From Actinomycetes bacterium (GTDB lineage: Bacteria > Actinomycetota > Acidimicrobiia > Acidimicrobiales > Microtrichaceae), in NCBI GenBank assembly GCA_023423475.1, contig JAFAFN010000454.1, forward strand, positions 1-8,663: DNA of 8,663 nt. The letters are read 5' to 3'. This document shows, one piece after another, positions 1-7,896 of the stretch; positions within the stretch are counted from its first letter, which is position 1, and every line of letters begins with the position of its first letter. The position numbers and the translations under genes were made by a program. The notes under the pieces were generated by a model. That model made no database searches. It had not been told where the DNA came from and saw nothing but the letters and a program-made list of their open reading frames with translations.

Positions 1-1289
1 ACACCGACGAGGTGCTCGCCAGCCTCCCGGTGCTCGACCGCGTGCGCCAGGCGTGCAACGCCGGCGTCGGTGCCGGCGGCGTCGCCGCAGCCCCCACGAG
101 CCAGCTCGACCAGTCGGTCGCCGCGCAGCTCGAGCGCCACGGCGTGACCCACCTCCAGTGCACGCCGTCGATGGCTCGCATGCTCTCGCTGCAGGACGCC
201 TCACGCGCCGCGCTCGGCGACGTCGAGCACGTCTTCATCGGTGGCGAGGCGTTCCCCGTGGCCCTCGCGGAGGACCTGCGGAGCGCGTCGCGCAGCGGCA
301 ACGTCACCAACATGTACGGCCCGACCGAGACGACCATCTGGTCGAGCACCTGGAAGCTGCAGGGCGACCTCGACGTCATCCCGATCGGCACGCCCATCGC
401 CAACACCCAGATCTACGTGCTGGACCGCAACCGCCAGCCGGTCCCGCCCGGCGTGGCCGGTGAGCTCTGGATCGGCGGCGACGGCGTCGTGCGCGGCTAC
501 CACGAACGGCCCGAGCTGACCGCGGAGCGCTTCGTCGAGAACCCCTTCGTGCCCGGCGGGCGCATGTACCTGACCGGCGACCTCGCCCGCTGGCGCGAGC
601 TGCCCGACGGCTCCGCCCAGCTCGAGTTCCTCGGGCGCATCGACCACCAGGTGAAGATCCGGGGCTACCGCATCGAGCTCGGCGAGATCGAGACCCAGCT
701 CGGCCGCTCCCCCGGCGTGCGCGAGTGCGTCGCCGTCGTGCGCGAGGACACCCCTGGTGACCAGCAGCTCATGGCGTACGTCTCGGCCGCCGACTCGGTC
801 GACCTCGACCCCTCGGCGCTCAAGGACCACCTGCGGGCGACGCTGCCCGACGTCATGATCCCTGCGCACGTGCTCGTGCTCGACGACCTGCCGCACACCC
901 CGAACGGGAAGATCGACCGCAACGCGCTGCCGTCGCTGGCCGAGGTGCTCGGACGCCGTGGTGGCGACACCCCGAAGGTCGAGGCGACCAACGACCTCGA
1001 GCGAGAGGTGCTCGAGGTCTGGGAGCAGACACTCGGACGCACGGGCATCGGCATCGACGACAACTTCTTCGACATCGGTGGCCACTCGCTGCTGATCGTC
1101 CGCATGCACCGTCAGCTCAAGGAGCGCCTCGAGCGCCCGATCGCGCTGACCGAGCTCTACCGCTTCCCGACCGTGCGCTCGTTCGCCGCCTCGCTCGAGG
1201 ACGACACCGCCGCGGCCACCAAGCAGTCCAGCATCGACCGGGCGGCTCGCCGACGCGAGAACCTCGGCCGACGCCGCGTCCGGCGCTGA
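1..1289 (+). CDS. NRPS C-terminal part: end of luciferase-like monooxygenase insert, adenylation domain second half, PCP (5' truncated)
   Basis: The gene is open from the window edge (first full codon at 3) to TGA at 1287-1289, so its start lies upstream. The first residues (TDEVLASLPVLDRVRQ, 3-50) match the C-terminal end of MupA/Atu3671-type luciferase-like monooxygenase domains as I recall them. A low-complexity Gly/Ala linker (about 51-110) then leads into the second half of an adenylation domain: GVTHLQCTPSMARML, GGEAFP, A5 NMYGPTETTIW (309-341), A6 GELWIGGDG, A7 YLTGDLARW, A8 GRIDHQVKIRGYRIELGEIE and A10 PNGKIDR with catalytic Lys at 909-911. A carrier domain follows, with DNFFDIGGHSLLIV and the phosphopantetheine Ser at 1086-1088. 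The protein ends in an Arg-rich tail (about 1228-1286). The enzyme would activate an amino acid as its adenylate, load it on the PCP and pass it to the ketosynthase of the next gene. Motifs A1-A4, any condensation domain and most of the monooxygenase are outside the window. The NRPS call is very secure; the monooxygenase call rests on a short match. Confidence 0.94.
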   Translation, partial: TDEVLASLPVLDRVRQACNAGVGAGGVAAAPTSQLDQSVAAQLERHGVTHLQCTPSMARMLSLQDASRAALGDVEHVFIGGEAFPVALAEDLRSASRSGNVTNMYGPTETTIWSSTWKLQGDLDVIPIGTPIANTQIYVLDRNRQPVPPGVAGELWIGGDGVVRGYHERPELTAERFVENPFVPGGRMYLTGDLARWRELPDGSAQLEFLGRIDHQVKIRGYRIELGEIETQLGRSPGVRECVAVVREDTPGDQQLMAYVSAADSVDLDPSALKDHLRATLPDVMIPAHVLVLDDLPHTPNGKIDRNALPSLAEVLGRRGGDTPKVEATNDLEREVLEVWEQTLGRTGIGIDDNFFDIGGHSLLIVRMHRQLKERLERPIALTELYRFPTVRSFAASLEDDTAAATKQSSIDRAARRRENLGRRRVRR

Positions 1290-1336
1290 GCGCGCCGACT
1301 CCACCGACGACCGACACCATCCGACAGGGAAGGACC

Positions 1337-1342
1337 GAGGGG
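1337..1342 (+). promoter_or_regulatory. ribosome binding site of the PKS gene
   Basis: The purine run GAGGGG lies five bases before the GTG at 1348, and a second purine stretch (AGGGAAGGA) lies just upstream at 1326-1334. This supports GTG 1348 as the PKS start. The KS domain motif DIAIVGL begins only four residues after that start, so little N-terminal sequence is missing or added. The 58-bp gap after the NRPS stop shows no convincing promoter or hairpin terminator, so the two genes are probably one transcript. Confidence 0.55.
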
Positions 1343-1347
1343 CACCA

Positions 1348-4300
1348 GTGGCCGACACCGACATCGCGATCGTGGGGCTCGCCGCGCACCTCCCGGGTGC
1401 GCGCGACGCCGCCGAGTACTGGCGCAACCTGACCGACGGCGTCGAGAGCGTGCGCGAGCTCTCCGAGGAGGAACTGCTCGCCGCCGGCGTGACCCAGGAC
1501 CACCTCCGCCGACCGAACTACGTCCGTGCCGCCGCCACGCTGGACGGCGTGTACGACTTCGACGCGGACTTCTTCGGCCTCTCGCCGAAGGAGGCGGGGA
1601 TCATGGATCCCCAACACCGCCACTTCCTGATGGCGTCGTGGGAGGCGCTCGAGGACGCCGGGCACGTCCCGCAGTCCTTCGACGGCGCGATCGGCGTGTT
1701 CGCCGGCTGCGGCATGGGCAGCTACTTCATGCGCAACCTGATGACGAACGCCGACCTCGTGCGCGACGTCGGCACCTTCCTCTTGCGCCACACCGGCAAC
1801 GACAAGGACTTCCTGTCGACGCGGGCCAGCTACATCTTCGACCTGCGCGGACCGTCGGTGAACGTCCAGACGGCGTGCTCGACGTCGCTCGTCGCGACGC
1901 ACCTGGCGGTCCAGCACCTGCTCTCGGGCGAGTGCGACCTGGCGCTGGCGGGCGGCGTGACCATCGAGGTCCCCCACGGGCAGGGCTACCAGTACCACGA
2001 GGGCGAGGTGCTCTCACCCGACGGCCACTGCCGAGCCTTCGACGCGGACTCCGCTGGCACGGTGTTCGGCAGCGGGGTCGGGGTCGTCGCGCTGCGTCGG
2101 CTCGACGACGCGCTCGACGACGGCGACCAGATCTACGCGGTGATCAAGGGCACCGCCGTGAACAACGACGGCGACCAGAAGGTCGGCTACCTCGCACCGT
2201 CGGTCGACGGCCAGGCCGCCTGCATCACCGAGGCGCTCGCCGTCGCGGACGTCGAGCCCGAGAGCATCCGGTACATCGAGTGCCACGGCACGGGCACGCC
2301 GATGGGCGACCCGATCGAGGTCGCGGCGCTGACGCAGGCCTTCGGCGCGGAGCCCGACGAGGACCCCTTCTGCCGCATCGGCAGCGTCAAGACGAACATC
2401 GGGCACCTCGACACCGCTGCCGGTGTCGCGAGCCTCATCAAGGTGGCGCTGACCTTGCGCCACGCCGAGATGCCGCCGAGCCTCAACTTCGACAAGCCCA
2501 ACCCGAACCTCGAGCTGGACGACAGCCCGTTCCGGGTCAACGACGAGCTGACACCGTGGCCCTCGGACGACGACGTCCCCCGGCGTGCGGCGGTCAACTC
2601 GCTCGGCGTCGGTGGCACCAACGCGTTCGCCGTGCTCGAAGAGGCCCCGACCCTGCCCGAACGTGCCACCGCGGACACCGGCGACGCTCCGTGGCGCCTC
2701 GTGACGCTCTCGGCCCGGTCGCGCGGCGCGCTCGACGACGCGGGCGCCCGGCTCGCCGCGCACCTCCGATCGAACCCGGACCTCGACCTCGCGGACGTGG
2801 CCTGGACCCTCCAGGTCGGTCGCGCCCACTTCGCCGAGCGACGGGTCCTGGCGGCGCGCAGCGTCGCAGAGGCGGCCGAGCTGCTCGAGCAGTCCGACGC
2901 CCGCCGGGTTCCGACCCACACCGCGGCGACGGGTGATCACACCCTGACCTTCATGTTCCCCGGCGGCGGGGCGCAGCACCTGGGCATGGGTGCCGACCTG
3001 TACCGCGACGAGCCCGGTTTCGCGGCGAGCGTGGACGAGGGGCTCCGGCTGCTCGAGGAGGTGCACGGCCTCGACCTGCGTCACCTGCTGCTCCCCGACG
3101 ACGCCGCGGCCGGGTCGGACGGCAGCGACGACCGCGTCGCCGAGCTCGCGCTCATGGCGCACCAGCTCGCGCTGATCTTCATCGTCGAGTACGCCCTCGC
3201 ACAGCTGCTGATCGAACGGGGACTCGAACCCACCGCGCTGGTCGGACACAGCCTCGGCGAGAACACCGCTGCGTGTGTCGCCGGGACGATGTCCTTCGCC
3301 GACTGCCTGGGCCTGGTCGTCCTGCGCGGCCAGCTCATGGACCGCGTCGACGGCGGCGCGCTGTCGATCGCACTGCCACCCGCGGACCTGGCCGACGCGA
3401 TCGAACGTCTCGGACTGGACCTCGCCGTGGTGAACAACCCCGAGCTGTCCGTGGTGTCGGGTCCCGTCGACGTGCTCGACGTGCTCGACGCCGAGCTGCG
3501 TGCCGACGGCGTCGAACCGCTGCGTGTGCCGGTCACGACCCCGGTGCACAGCCGCCTGCTCGACCCCGTGCTCGACGAGTTCCGTGCGTACCTCGACGGG
3601 ATCGAGCTCTCGGCCCCGAAGATCCCATGGGTGTCGAACTCGACCGGCGAGTGGATCACCCCCGAGCGGGCGACGGATCCGGCCTACTGGGTCGACCACC
3701 TGCGCCACACGGTGCGCTTCTCGGACTGCGTGACGACCCTCGCCGAGGACCCCGGTCGCATCCTGTTGGAGGTCGGCCCCGGTCGGACCCTGTCGTCGCT
3801 GGTCCGGATGCATCCGGACCTCAAGGCGTCGCAGGCCTCGATCGCCGTCATGCGTCATCCCGACGAGGACGTCGACGACAACGCCGCGCTGCTCAGCGCC
3901 GTCGGCCGCATCTGGGCCGCCGGTGGTTCGCTCGACCTGGAGCGGCTCTTCGACGGCGACGATCCCCGCCGAGTCGGCCTGCCCGGCTACTCCTTCCAGA
4001 CGCAGCGCTTCTTCATCGCCCCCGGCACACCCGCGACCGGAGCCACCGAGGACGAGCTGTTCCTCTTCCGCGAGCCCGACGAGGAGCGCTGGGCGTGGAA
4101 GCCCGTGTGGTCCAGTCGTGACCGCGAGGAGCCGATCGACGAGCGCCTCGACTGGCTCGTGCTCGCCGACACCACCGGCTTCGCGGAGGACGTCGTCGCC
4201 CGCCTCCGTGCGCGCGGCGACCGTGTCGTCGTGCTCCGCAACGGCGACTCCTACCGGGCGATCTCCGACGAGGAGTACCAGCTCAGCCCCGAGCTCGGTG

Positions 4301-7300
4301 AACTCGGCTACGACCAGCTCGTCAAGGACCTGGTCCGGACGGGTCGTGCGCCCGACCGCGTCGCGCACCTCGGCCTGCTGGCCACCGACGACCGGTCGTT
4401 CCGACCCGGCAGCAGCTTCTTCCACCGGAACCAGGAGCTCGGCTTCCAGAGCCTCGTGCACCTGGCCAGGGCATGGGCCGACGCCGGTCTGCAGCGACCG
4501 TTGCACCTGTCCGTCGCGACGATGGGCGCACAGGCGAGCCCCGGCGGCGGCGAGCTGCGCTGGCCGGAGCAGTCCACCGTGCTGGGCCCGGTCCAGGTCA
4601 TCCCCCACGAGTTCTCGGACATCACCGCCTCGACGTTCGACCTCGACCCGGCCGAGCTCATCCGGGCCGTCGAGGGCGGCCGCGGCACCCGACGCTGGGA
4701 CCTGGCCAAGCTGCCCACCTCGAAGGAGGGCCTGCAGCGCCTGCTGGCGATCGACGGACCCACCGTGGACCTGGTCGGCGAGGTGCTCGCAGAGCTGCTG
4801 CAGCCGGCCACCGACGAGATCGTGTCGATCCGCGGTGATCGCCGCTACGTGCGCGACGTGCGCCACGTCCGGCTGCCCGAACACGCTGCGCCGCGACTCC
4901 GTCGCGACGGCGTCGCGGTCATCACCGGCGGTCTCGGCGGCATCGGCCTCAGCGTCGCGGAAGAGCTCCATGCCACCTCGGGCGCACGCCTGGCACTCGT
5001 CAGCCGCAGCGAGCTGCCCGACCGGTCCCTCTGGGACGAGGTCGTCGGACGGCTCGGAGAGGAGCACCCCACCTCGGAGCGCATCAGCCGGGTCCGGGCC
5101 CTCGAGGCGGCGGGTGCACAGGTGCTGCTGCTGGCAGCCGACGTGACCGATCCCTCGTCGGTCGGCGCCGCGCTGGACCGCGTGCGATCGACCTTCGGCG
5201 CGGTGCACGCCGTCGTGCACGCCGCGGGTGTCGTCGACGACGGCCTCATGGTCACCAAGTCGGCGTCGCAGATGGACGACGTGCTGGCACCCAAGGTGTA
5301 CGGCACCCTCGTGCTCGAGACCGCGACCGCGTCCGACGAGCTCGACCTGTTCGTGGTCTTCTCCTCGACCAGCACGGTGACCGCGCCGATGGGGCAGGTC
5401 GACTACGTCGCCGCCAACGCCTTCCTCAACGCCTTCGCCGAGTCGCGCGCCGCGCGGGGCGACGAGCACGTGATGGCCATCGACTGGGGCGTGTGGAACG
5501 AGGTCGGCATGGCCGCCGCGTCGGCCCGCGACGACGCGGCCTCGCCCGCGTCGGGCACCGAATGGGCGCCCGAGCACCCGTTCTTCCACGCCGCGATGCG
5601 GACCGTCGACGGCACCGTCCGCTTCACCAGCCGGTTCGCGCCCGACGAGGACTGGGTCTTCGACGAGCACCGCACCGCGGCGGGCGAGGCGCTGCTGCCC
5701 GGCTCCGCGTACCCGGAGCTGGTGCGCGGCGCGCTCGAGGAGCTCGGCGTCACGCGCCCGTTCGAGCTGCGCGACCTGACCTTCCTGCGCCCGTTGGCCG
5801 CGGACGGCGCCGAGCCGGTCGACGCCCGGGTGACCCTGATCCCGACCGAACGCGGCTACCGCGTCGAGGTCAGTGAATCGGTGCGGGTGGACCGCACGAC
5901 CGCCGAGGGCGACTCGACCGAGGGATCCGCCGGCTGGCGCCGGACGGGCGAGGCCGAGGTGCGGCTGCACGAACGGACCGAACCTGCTCCCCTCGACCTG
6001 GACGCGATCGTCGCCGAGAGCCCGCGGCGCGGCCAGGTCCGCACCCGCCAGCAGGACCACCTCCGCTTCGGTCCGCGCTGGGACGTCGTCGAGCGGGTCC
6101 AGTACGGCACGCGGACCGCCATCGCGTGGCTCCGGCTCGACGAGGCGTTCCGTGACGACCTGGACGGAGTGGGCCTGCACCCCGCCCTCGTCGACCTGGC
6201 GACCGGCTACGCGATGGACCTCGTCGAGGGCTACACGGGCGACCGCCTGTGGGTCCCCGTCAGCTACCGGAGCATCACGGTGCACGACCGCCTTCCGGCC
6301 GAGATCGTGTCGGTGGTGACCGCGCAGCGCGGCTCGGACGAGGCGAGTGGACTCGCGACGTTCGACGTCACGATCTGCGACCCCGACGGCCGGGTGCTCG
6401 TCGAGGTCGACGGCTTCACGATCAAGCGGCTCGACGGCACGCTCGATCTCTCCGCCGGTCGGCGCGCGCTCGCCGTCGAGGTCGAGTTCGACGCCGACAC
6501 CCGTGATCGGCAGCCGTCCATGTCCGAGCTGGCCTTCCAGCAGAACCTCGCGCAGGGCATCGTGCCGGAGGAGGGTCGCCGGCTCTTCGCCCGGGCCACC
6601 GCGGCACGGAACCTCCCCGTCGTGTACCTGACGTCGCTCGACCTGCACGGACTGGCACGACAGAGCGATCGCATCGCCGAGTCCCAGACGGGATCGTCGT
6701 CGGGTGAGTCGAGCGCCGTGTTCGCACGTCCGCAGCTCGACGCCGAGTACCTCGAGCCCCGCAACGACGTCGAGGAGCAGCTCGTGTCGATGTGGCAGGA
6801 CCTGCTCGGCATCGACCAGATCGGTGTGCGCGACGACTTCTTCGACCTCGGCGGCCACAGCCTGATCGCCGTGCGGCTCTTCGCACAGGTGAAGCGGACC
6901 TTCGCGGTCGACTTCCCCATCTCGCTGCTCGTCGAGGCACCGACCGTCGAGGCCGTCGCCACGCGGATCATCGCCGCCATGCCGGCGAGCGGAGGGGACG
7001 AGGACGGCACCGACGCCACGCTCGCGGACGCCCCGCCCCGCTACCGCCACCTGGTCCCGATGCACCCGGGTGACGGCGTCGACGAGACACCGTTCTTCCT
7101 GGTCGCCGGCATGTTCGGCAACGTGTTGAACCTGCGCCACCTCGCCCACCAGATCGGTGCGGACCGGCCCTTCTACGGCGTGCAGGCCCGGGGCCTGTAC
7201 GGCGACGAGGAACCGCACGAGACCTTCGAGGAGATGGCGGCCGACTACCTCGCCGAGGTGCGCTCGGTGCAGCCCCACGGCCCGTACCTGCTCGGCGGCT

Positions 7301-7896
7301 TCTCCGGCGGTGGCATCGCGGCGCTCGAGATGGCCCAGCAGCTGCACGCCGAGGGCGAAGAGGTCGCGCTGCTCGTCATGCTCGACACCCCCGTCCCCTA
7401 CGACACTCCCCTGACCACCCGTGACCGCGTGCAGATCCAGATCGACAAGCTGCGCGAGAAGGGCGTCGGCTACGTGAAGGAGTGGGCGGTCAACCGGATC
7501 GAGTGGGAGAAGGAGAAGCGTCGCCGGGCCGAGGGCCCCGCACTGCCGACCGACGCCGGTGCGCTGCACTCCACCGTGATCGAGGCCGCGTTCTACCGGG
7601 CGCTCGAGCGCTACGACGTCCAGCCCTACCGGGGCGTCATCTCGCTCTACCGGCCGAAGCTGTCGCCGCTGCACGTGTTCGGACCGGACCGCCAGATCAA
7701 CATCGACCGGCGCTTCATCTACCACGACAACGGTTGGGGTCCGCACTGCGAGCGGGTCGACGTCGTCGAGGTGCCCGGCGACCACGACTCGATGGTGCTC
7801 GAGCCGGCCGTGCGCGTGCTCGCCGGCCACATGCGCAGCGCGATCGAGGATGCCGACACCACCCTCGTCGAGGCTCGACTGCCGGCTGGGGCGTGA
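1348..7896 (+). CDS. type I polyketide synthase, terminal module KS-AT-KR-DH-ACP-TE
   Basis: This 2182-residue enzyme adds and processes one polyketide unit and releases the product. Domains: KS (about 3-430) with TACSTSL Cys177, HGTGT His313 and NIGH His353, a complete triad. AT (about 532-830) with GHSLGE Ser635, Arg660 and His734. A post-AT linker ends near LPGYSFQTQRFF. The KR structural half begins at WAWKPVW and runs to about 1185; the catalytic half has GGLGGIG (1194-1200) and Lys1316, Ser1340, Tyr1353, Asn1357. DH double hot-dog (about 1415-1715) has His1441 and Asp1616. ACP (about 1805-1875) has DDFFDLGGHSL with Ser1838. TE (about 1900-2170) has GGFSGGG Ser1986, LDTP Asp2013 and GDHDSM His2146. 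No enoylreductase is visible. The KR precedes the DH, the reverse of the usual cis-AT order. GHSLGE favours malonyl-CoA as extender, but TPVH replaces HAFH. The KS should take the aminoacyl or peptidyl chain from the NRPS just upstream. The stop overlaps the next gene's start. Confidence 0.97.
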   Translation: MADTDIAIVGLAAHLPGARDAAEYWRNLTDGVESVRELSEEELLAAGVTQDHLRRPNYVRAAATLDGVYDFDADFFGLSPKEAGIMDPQHRHFLMASWEALEDAGHVPQSFDGAIGVFAGCGMGSYFMRNLMTNADLVRDVGTFLLRHTGNDKDFLSTRASYIFDLRGPSVNVQTACSTSLVATHLAVQHLLSGECDLALAGGVTIEVPHGQGYQYHEGEVLSPDGHCRAFDADSAGTVFGSGVGVVALRRLDDALDDGDQIYAVIKGTAVNNDGDQKVGYLAPSVDGQAACITEALAVADVEPESIRYIECHGTGTPMGDPIEVAALTQAFGAEPDEDPFCRIGSVKTNIGHLDTAAGVASLIKVALTLRHAEMPPSLNFDKPNPNLELDDSPFRVNDELTPWPSDDDVPRRAAVNSLGVGGTNAFAVLEEAPTLPERATADTGDAPWRLVTLSARSRGALDDAGARLAAHLRSNPDLDLADVAWTLQVGRAHFAERRVLAARSVAEAAELLEQSDARRVPTHTAATGDHTLTFMFPGGGAQHLGMGADLYRDEPGFAASVDEGLRLLEEVHGLDLRHLLLPDDAAAGSDGSDDRVAELALMAHQLALIFIVEYALAQLLIERGLEPTALVGHSLGENTAACVAGTMSFADCLGLVVLRGQLMDRVDGGALSIALPPADLADAIERLGLDLAVVNNPELSVVSGPVDVLDVLDAELRADGVEPLRVPVTTPVHSRLLDPVLDEFRAYLDGIELSAPKIPWVSNSTGEWITPERATDPAYWVDHLRHTVRFSDCVTTLAEDPGRILLEVGPGRTLSSLVRMHPDLKASQASIAVMRHPDEDVDDNAALLSAVGRIWAAGGSLDLERLFDGDDPRRVGLPGYSFQTQRFFIAPGTPATGATEDELFLFREPDEERWAWKPVWSSRDREEPIDERLDWLVLADTTGFAEDVVARLRARGDRVVVLRNGDSYRAISDEEYQLSPELGELGYDQLVKDLVRTGRAPDRVAHLGLLATDDRSFRPGSSFFHRNQELGFQSLVHLARAWADAGLQRPLHLSVATMGAQASPGGGELRWPEQSTVLGPVQVIPHEFSDITASTFDLDPAELIRAVEGGRGTRRWDLAKLPTSKEGLQRLLAIDGPTVDLVGEVLAELLQPATDEIVSIRGDRRYVRDVRHVRLPEHAAPRLRRDGVAVITGGLGGIGLSVAEELHATSGARLALVSRSELPDRSLWDEVVGRLGEEHPTSERISRVRALEAAGAQVLLLAADVTDPSSVGAALDRVRSTFGAVHAVVHAAGVVDDGLMVTKSASQMDDVLAPKVYGTLVLETATASDELDLFVVFSSTSTVTAPMGQVDYVAANAFLNAFAESRAARGDEHVMAIDWGVWNEVGMAAASARDDAASPASGTEWAPEHPFFHAAMRTVDGTVRFTSRFAPDEDWVFDEHRTAAGEALLPGSAYPELVRGALEELGVTRPFELRDLTFLRPLAADGAEPVDARVTLIPTERGYRVEVSESVRVDRTTAEGDSTEGSAGWRRTGEAEVRLHERTEPAPLDLDAIVAESPRRGQVRTRQQDHLRFGPRWDVVERVQYGTRTAIAWLRLDEAFRDDLDGVGLHPALVDLATGYAMDLVEGYTGDRLWVPVSYRSITVHDRLPAEIVSVVTAQRGSDEASGLATFDVTICDPDGRVLVEVDGFTIKRLDGTLDLSAGRRALAVEVEFDADTRDRQPSMSELAFQQNLAQGIVPEEGRRLFARATAARNLPVVYLTSLDLHGLARQSDRIAESQTGSSSGESSAVFARPQLDAEYLEPRNDVEEQLVSMWQDLLGIDQIGVRDDFFDLGGHSLIAVRLFAQVKRTFAVDFPISLLVEAPTVEAVATRIIAAMPASGGDEDGTDATLADAPPRYRHLVPMHPGDGVDETPFFLVAGMFGNVLNLRHLAHQIGADRPFYGVQARGLYGDEEPHETFEEMAADYLAEVRSVQPHGPYLLGGFSGGGIAALEMAQQLHAEGEEVALLVMLDTPVPYDTPLTTRDRVQIQIDKLREKGVGYVKEWAVNRIEWEKEKRRRAEGPALPTDAGALHSTVIEAAFYRALERYDVQPYRGVISLYRPKLSPLHVFGPDRQINIDRRFIYHDNGWGPHCERVDVVEVPGDHDSMVLEPAVRVLAGHMRSAIEDADTTLVEARLPAGA

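Noticed and set aside
1290..1347. A possible promoter or terminator in the NRPS-PKS gap.
   Set aside because: I see no clear -10/-35 pair and no stable hairpin followed by T residues; only the ribosome binding site is supported.
201..1427. A 408-codon - strand open frame across the NRPS end and the intergenic gap.
   Set aside because: Low-complexity translation with no family motif; it overlaps clear A-domain and PCP motifs on the + strand and is explained by high GC.
1638..2936. A 432-codon + strand frame in the second frame of the KS-AT region.
   Set aside because: Arg-rich shadow of the KS and AT coding sequence without domain motifs.
4100..4900. A possible hidden DH or methyltransferase between the AT and the catalytic KR.
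   Set aside because: The stretch begins with the WxWKPVW hallmark of the KR structural half and contains its typical features (VAHLGLL, LHLSVATMGAQ, VLGPVQVIPHE). It has no HxxxG or SAM-binding motif.
7482..7892. An upstream extension of the PPTase frame by 137 codons.
   Set aside because: It overlaps the thioesterase domain out of frame, including the region of the catalytic His2146, and has Arg-rich shadow composition. PPTases of this family are about 200-240 residues, matching the GTG 7893 start.
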